Source of the DNA: Methylovirgula sp.
GTDB taxonomy: Bacteria > Pseudomonadota > Alphaproteobacteria > Rhizobiales > Beijerinckiaceae
Reading direction: 5' to 3'
Assembly: GCA_030040215.1 (NCBI GenBank)
Contig: JASHUD010000056.1
Coordinates: forward strand, 1-7,483
Length of the DNA: 7,483 bases
The position numbers and the translations under genes were made by a program. This document shows, in pieces, positions 6,675 to 7,483 of this stretch (positions within the stretch are counted from its first letter, which is position 1; every line of letters begins with the position of its first letter). Under the pieces are notes generated by a model. That model searched no databases. It was not told the origin of the DNA and saw only the letters and a program-made list of their open reading frames with translations.

Positions 6675-7468
6675 GCGGAAGATTCCGGCGACGATTTCGG
6701 CCGGCCGGCGCAGATCGCCGGCTCCTCGGTCATTCCCGCCAGCACTTCGGCGAAGTGGCGTACTTCCACGGATTCGCCCTGGCGCGAGAGCCGCCCGGCA
6801 AGATGCATCAGACATCCCAGATCGCCGGCGAGCAACAGCGCGGCGCCGCTTGCCTTCACGTTGGCGATTTTCTCATCGGCGATCGCGGTGGAGATTTCGG
6901 CGTACTTCACCGCGAACGTGCCGCCGAATCCGCAGCATCGCTCGCTCTCCGCCATTTCGACGAGTTCAAGCCCCGCGACGCTGTGCAGAAGTTTGCGCGG
7001 CGCCTTTGCGACGCCGAGCTCACGCAGTCCGGAACAAGCGTCGTGATAGGTGGCGCGTCGCGCCAGCCGTATGTTGACCGCCTCGACATTCATCACGTCG
7101 GTCAGGAACTGCGCGAGTTCATAGACCTTGGCGGCAAATGCCGCGGCTTTGGGAGCAAACGTCGGATCGTCGGCAAATAGGCCGGGATAATGTTTGACCA
7201 GCATGGCGGCGCAGGAGCCCGAAGGCGCCACCACGTAATCGTAGGAAGCAAACGTTTCGATCGCCTGCCGCGCGAGGTCCTTCGCAAGGACACGGTCACC
7301 GGAGTTGTAGGCCGGTTGGCCGCAACAAGTCTGCGGCGGAACCTCGACCGTGCACCCGGCATCTTCGAGGAGTTTCACTGCCGCCCATCCGATCGAGGGA
7401 CGGAATAGATCGACAAGACAGGTAACGAAGAGCCCGACACGCGGCTTTGGGCTGGCTGAAGTGCTCAT
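6671..7468 (-). CDS. lutA: LutA, cysteine-rich (CCG) subunit of L-lactate utilisation
   Basis: The 265-residue product is LutA/YkgE, a protein of two CCG domains that bind an iron-sulphur centre of the type also found in GlpC and heterodisulphide reductase HdrB. The first domain has C17 in FVTCLVDLFRP, the pair QTCCGQPAYNSG (C48, C49) and C86 in APSGSCAAML. The second has C145 in YHDACSGLRELG, the pair ERCCGFGGTFAVKY (C178, C179) and C219 in AGDLGCLMHL. All expected cysteines are present, so the protein should be functional. The ATG at 7466-7468 gives a short tail before the first CCG domain, as in the family. The frame stays open over the 15 bases to the window edge, so a start further upstream cannot be excluded. 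It is the first gene of the cluster seen here; any promoter or regulator lies outside. Confidence 0.94.
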   Translation of the reverse strand: MSTSASPKPRVGLFVTCLVDLFRPSIGWAAVKLLEDAGCTVEVPPQTCCGQPAYNSGDRVLAKDLARQAIETFASYDYVVAPSGSCAAMLVKHYPGLFADDPTFAPKAAAFAAKVYELAQFLTDVMNVEAVNIRLARRATYHDACSGLRELGVAKAPRKLLHSVAGLELVEMAESERCCGFGGTFAVKYAEISTAIADEKIANVKASGAALLLAGDLGCLMHLAGRLSRQGESVEVRHFAEVLAGMTEEPAICAGRPKSSPESSA

Positions 7469-7483
7469 GGCCGTACTATCGGC

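Noticed and set aside
6675..6815. Forty-seven-residue N-terminal extension of the lutB frame
   Set aside because: It lies inside the well-supported lutA coding sequence; the ATG at 6674 overlapping the lutA stop fits the family start and operon structure.

Overview
The window looks like ordinary chromosome from an alphaproteobacterium, most likely of the Hyphomicrobiales (Rhizobiales). Four things point that way: high GC with GC-rich third codon positions; a tRNA-His gene lacking the usual G-1:C73 pair, as in many alphaproteobacteria; a soluble multi-PAS histidine kinase with a HisKA domain of PleC/DivJ/PdhS type behind a CtrA-like site; and a small Flp/Fap pilin. I cannot name the genus.

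Layout. Bases 1-126 hold the last 41 codons of an unidentified plus-strand gene. It converges on a minus-strand Fsr-type (fosmidomycin resistance family) MFS transporter at 160-1362. Directly upstream of that transporter on the same strand is tRNA-His(GTG) at 1388-1464, with a good sigma-70-like promoter at 1479-1507. A divergent intergenic region then leads into an 839-residue PAS/HisKA/HATPase sensor kinase on the plus strand (1720-4239). The kinase ends 9 bp from the convergent end of a minus-strand cluster read lutA (6671-7468), lutB (5268-6674), a 53-residue Flp/Fap pilin (4966-5127), lutC (4249-4920).

How the genes work together. LutA, LutB and LutC form the iron-sulphur L-lactate oxidation system that converts L-lactate to pyruvate. 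lutA and lutB overlap by 4 nt and are probably translationally coupled. lutC is separated from lutB by about 350 bp holding the pilin gene, which has the clearest Shine-Dalgarno in the window, so lutC may be expressed differently from lutAB. The sensor kinase probably belongs to cell-cycle or developmental phosphorelay signalling (DivK/CtrA side) rather than to lactate use, but no partner regulator is present. Fsr and tRNA-His are probably co-transcribed.

I found no mobile element, CRISPR array, phage gene or clearly new system. The points most worth checking are the tRNA-His/fsr transcript, the CtrA-like box before the kinase, and the pilin lying inside the lut cluster.
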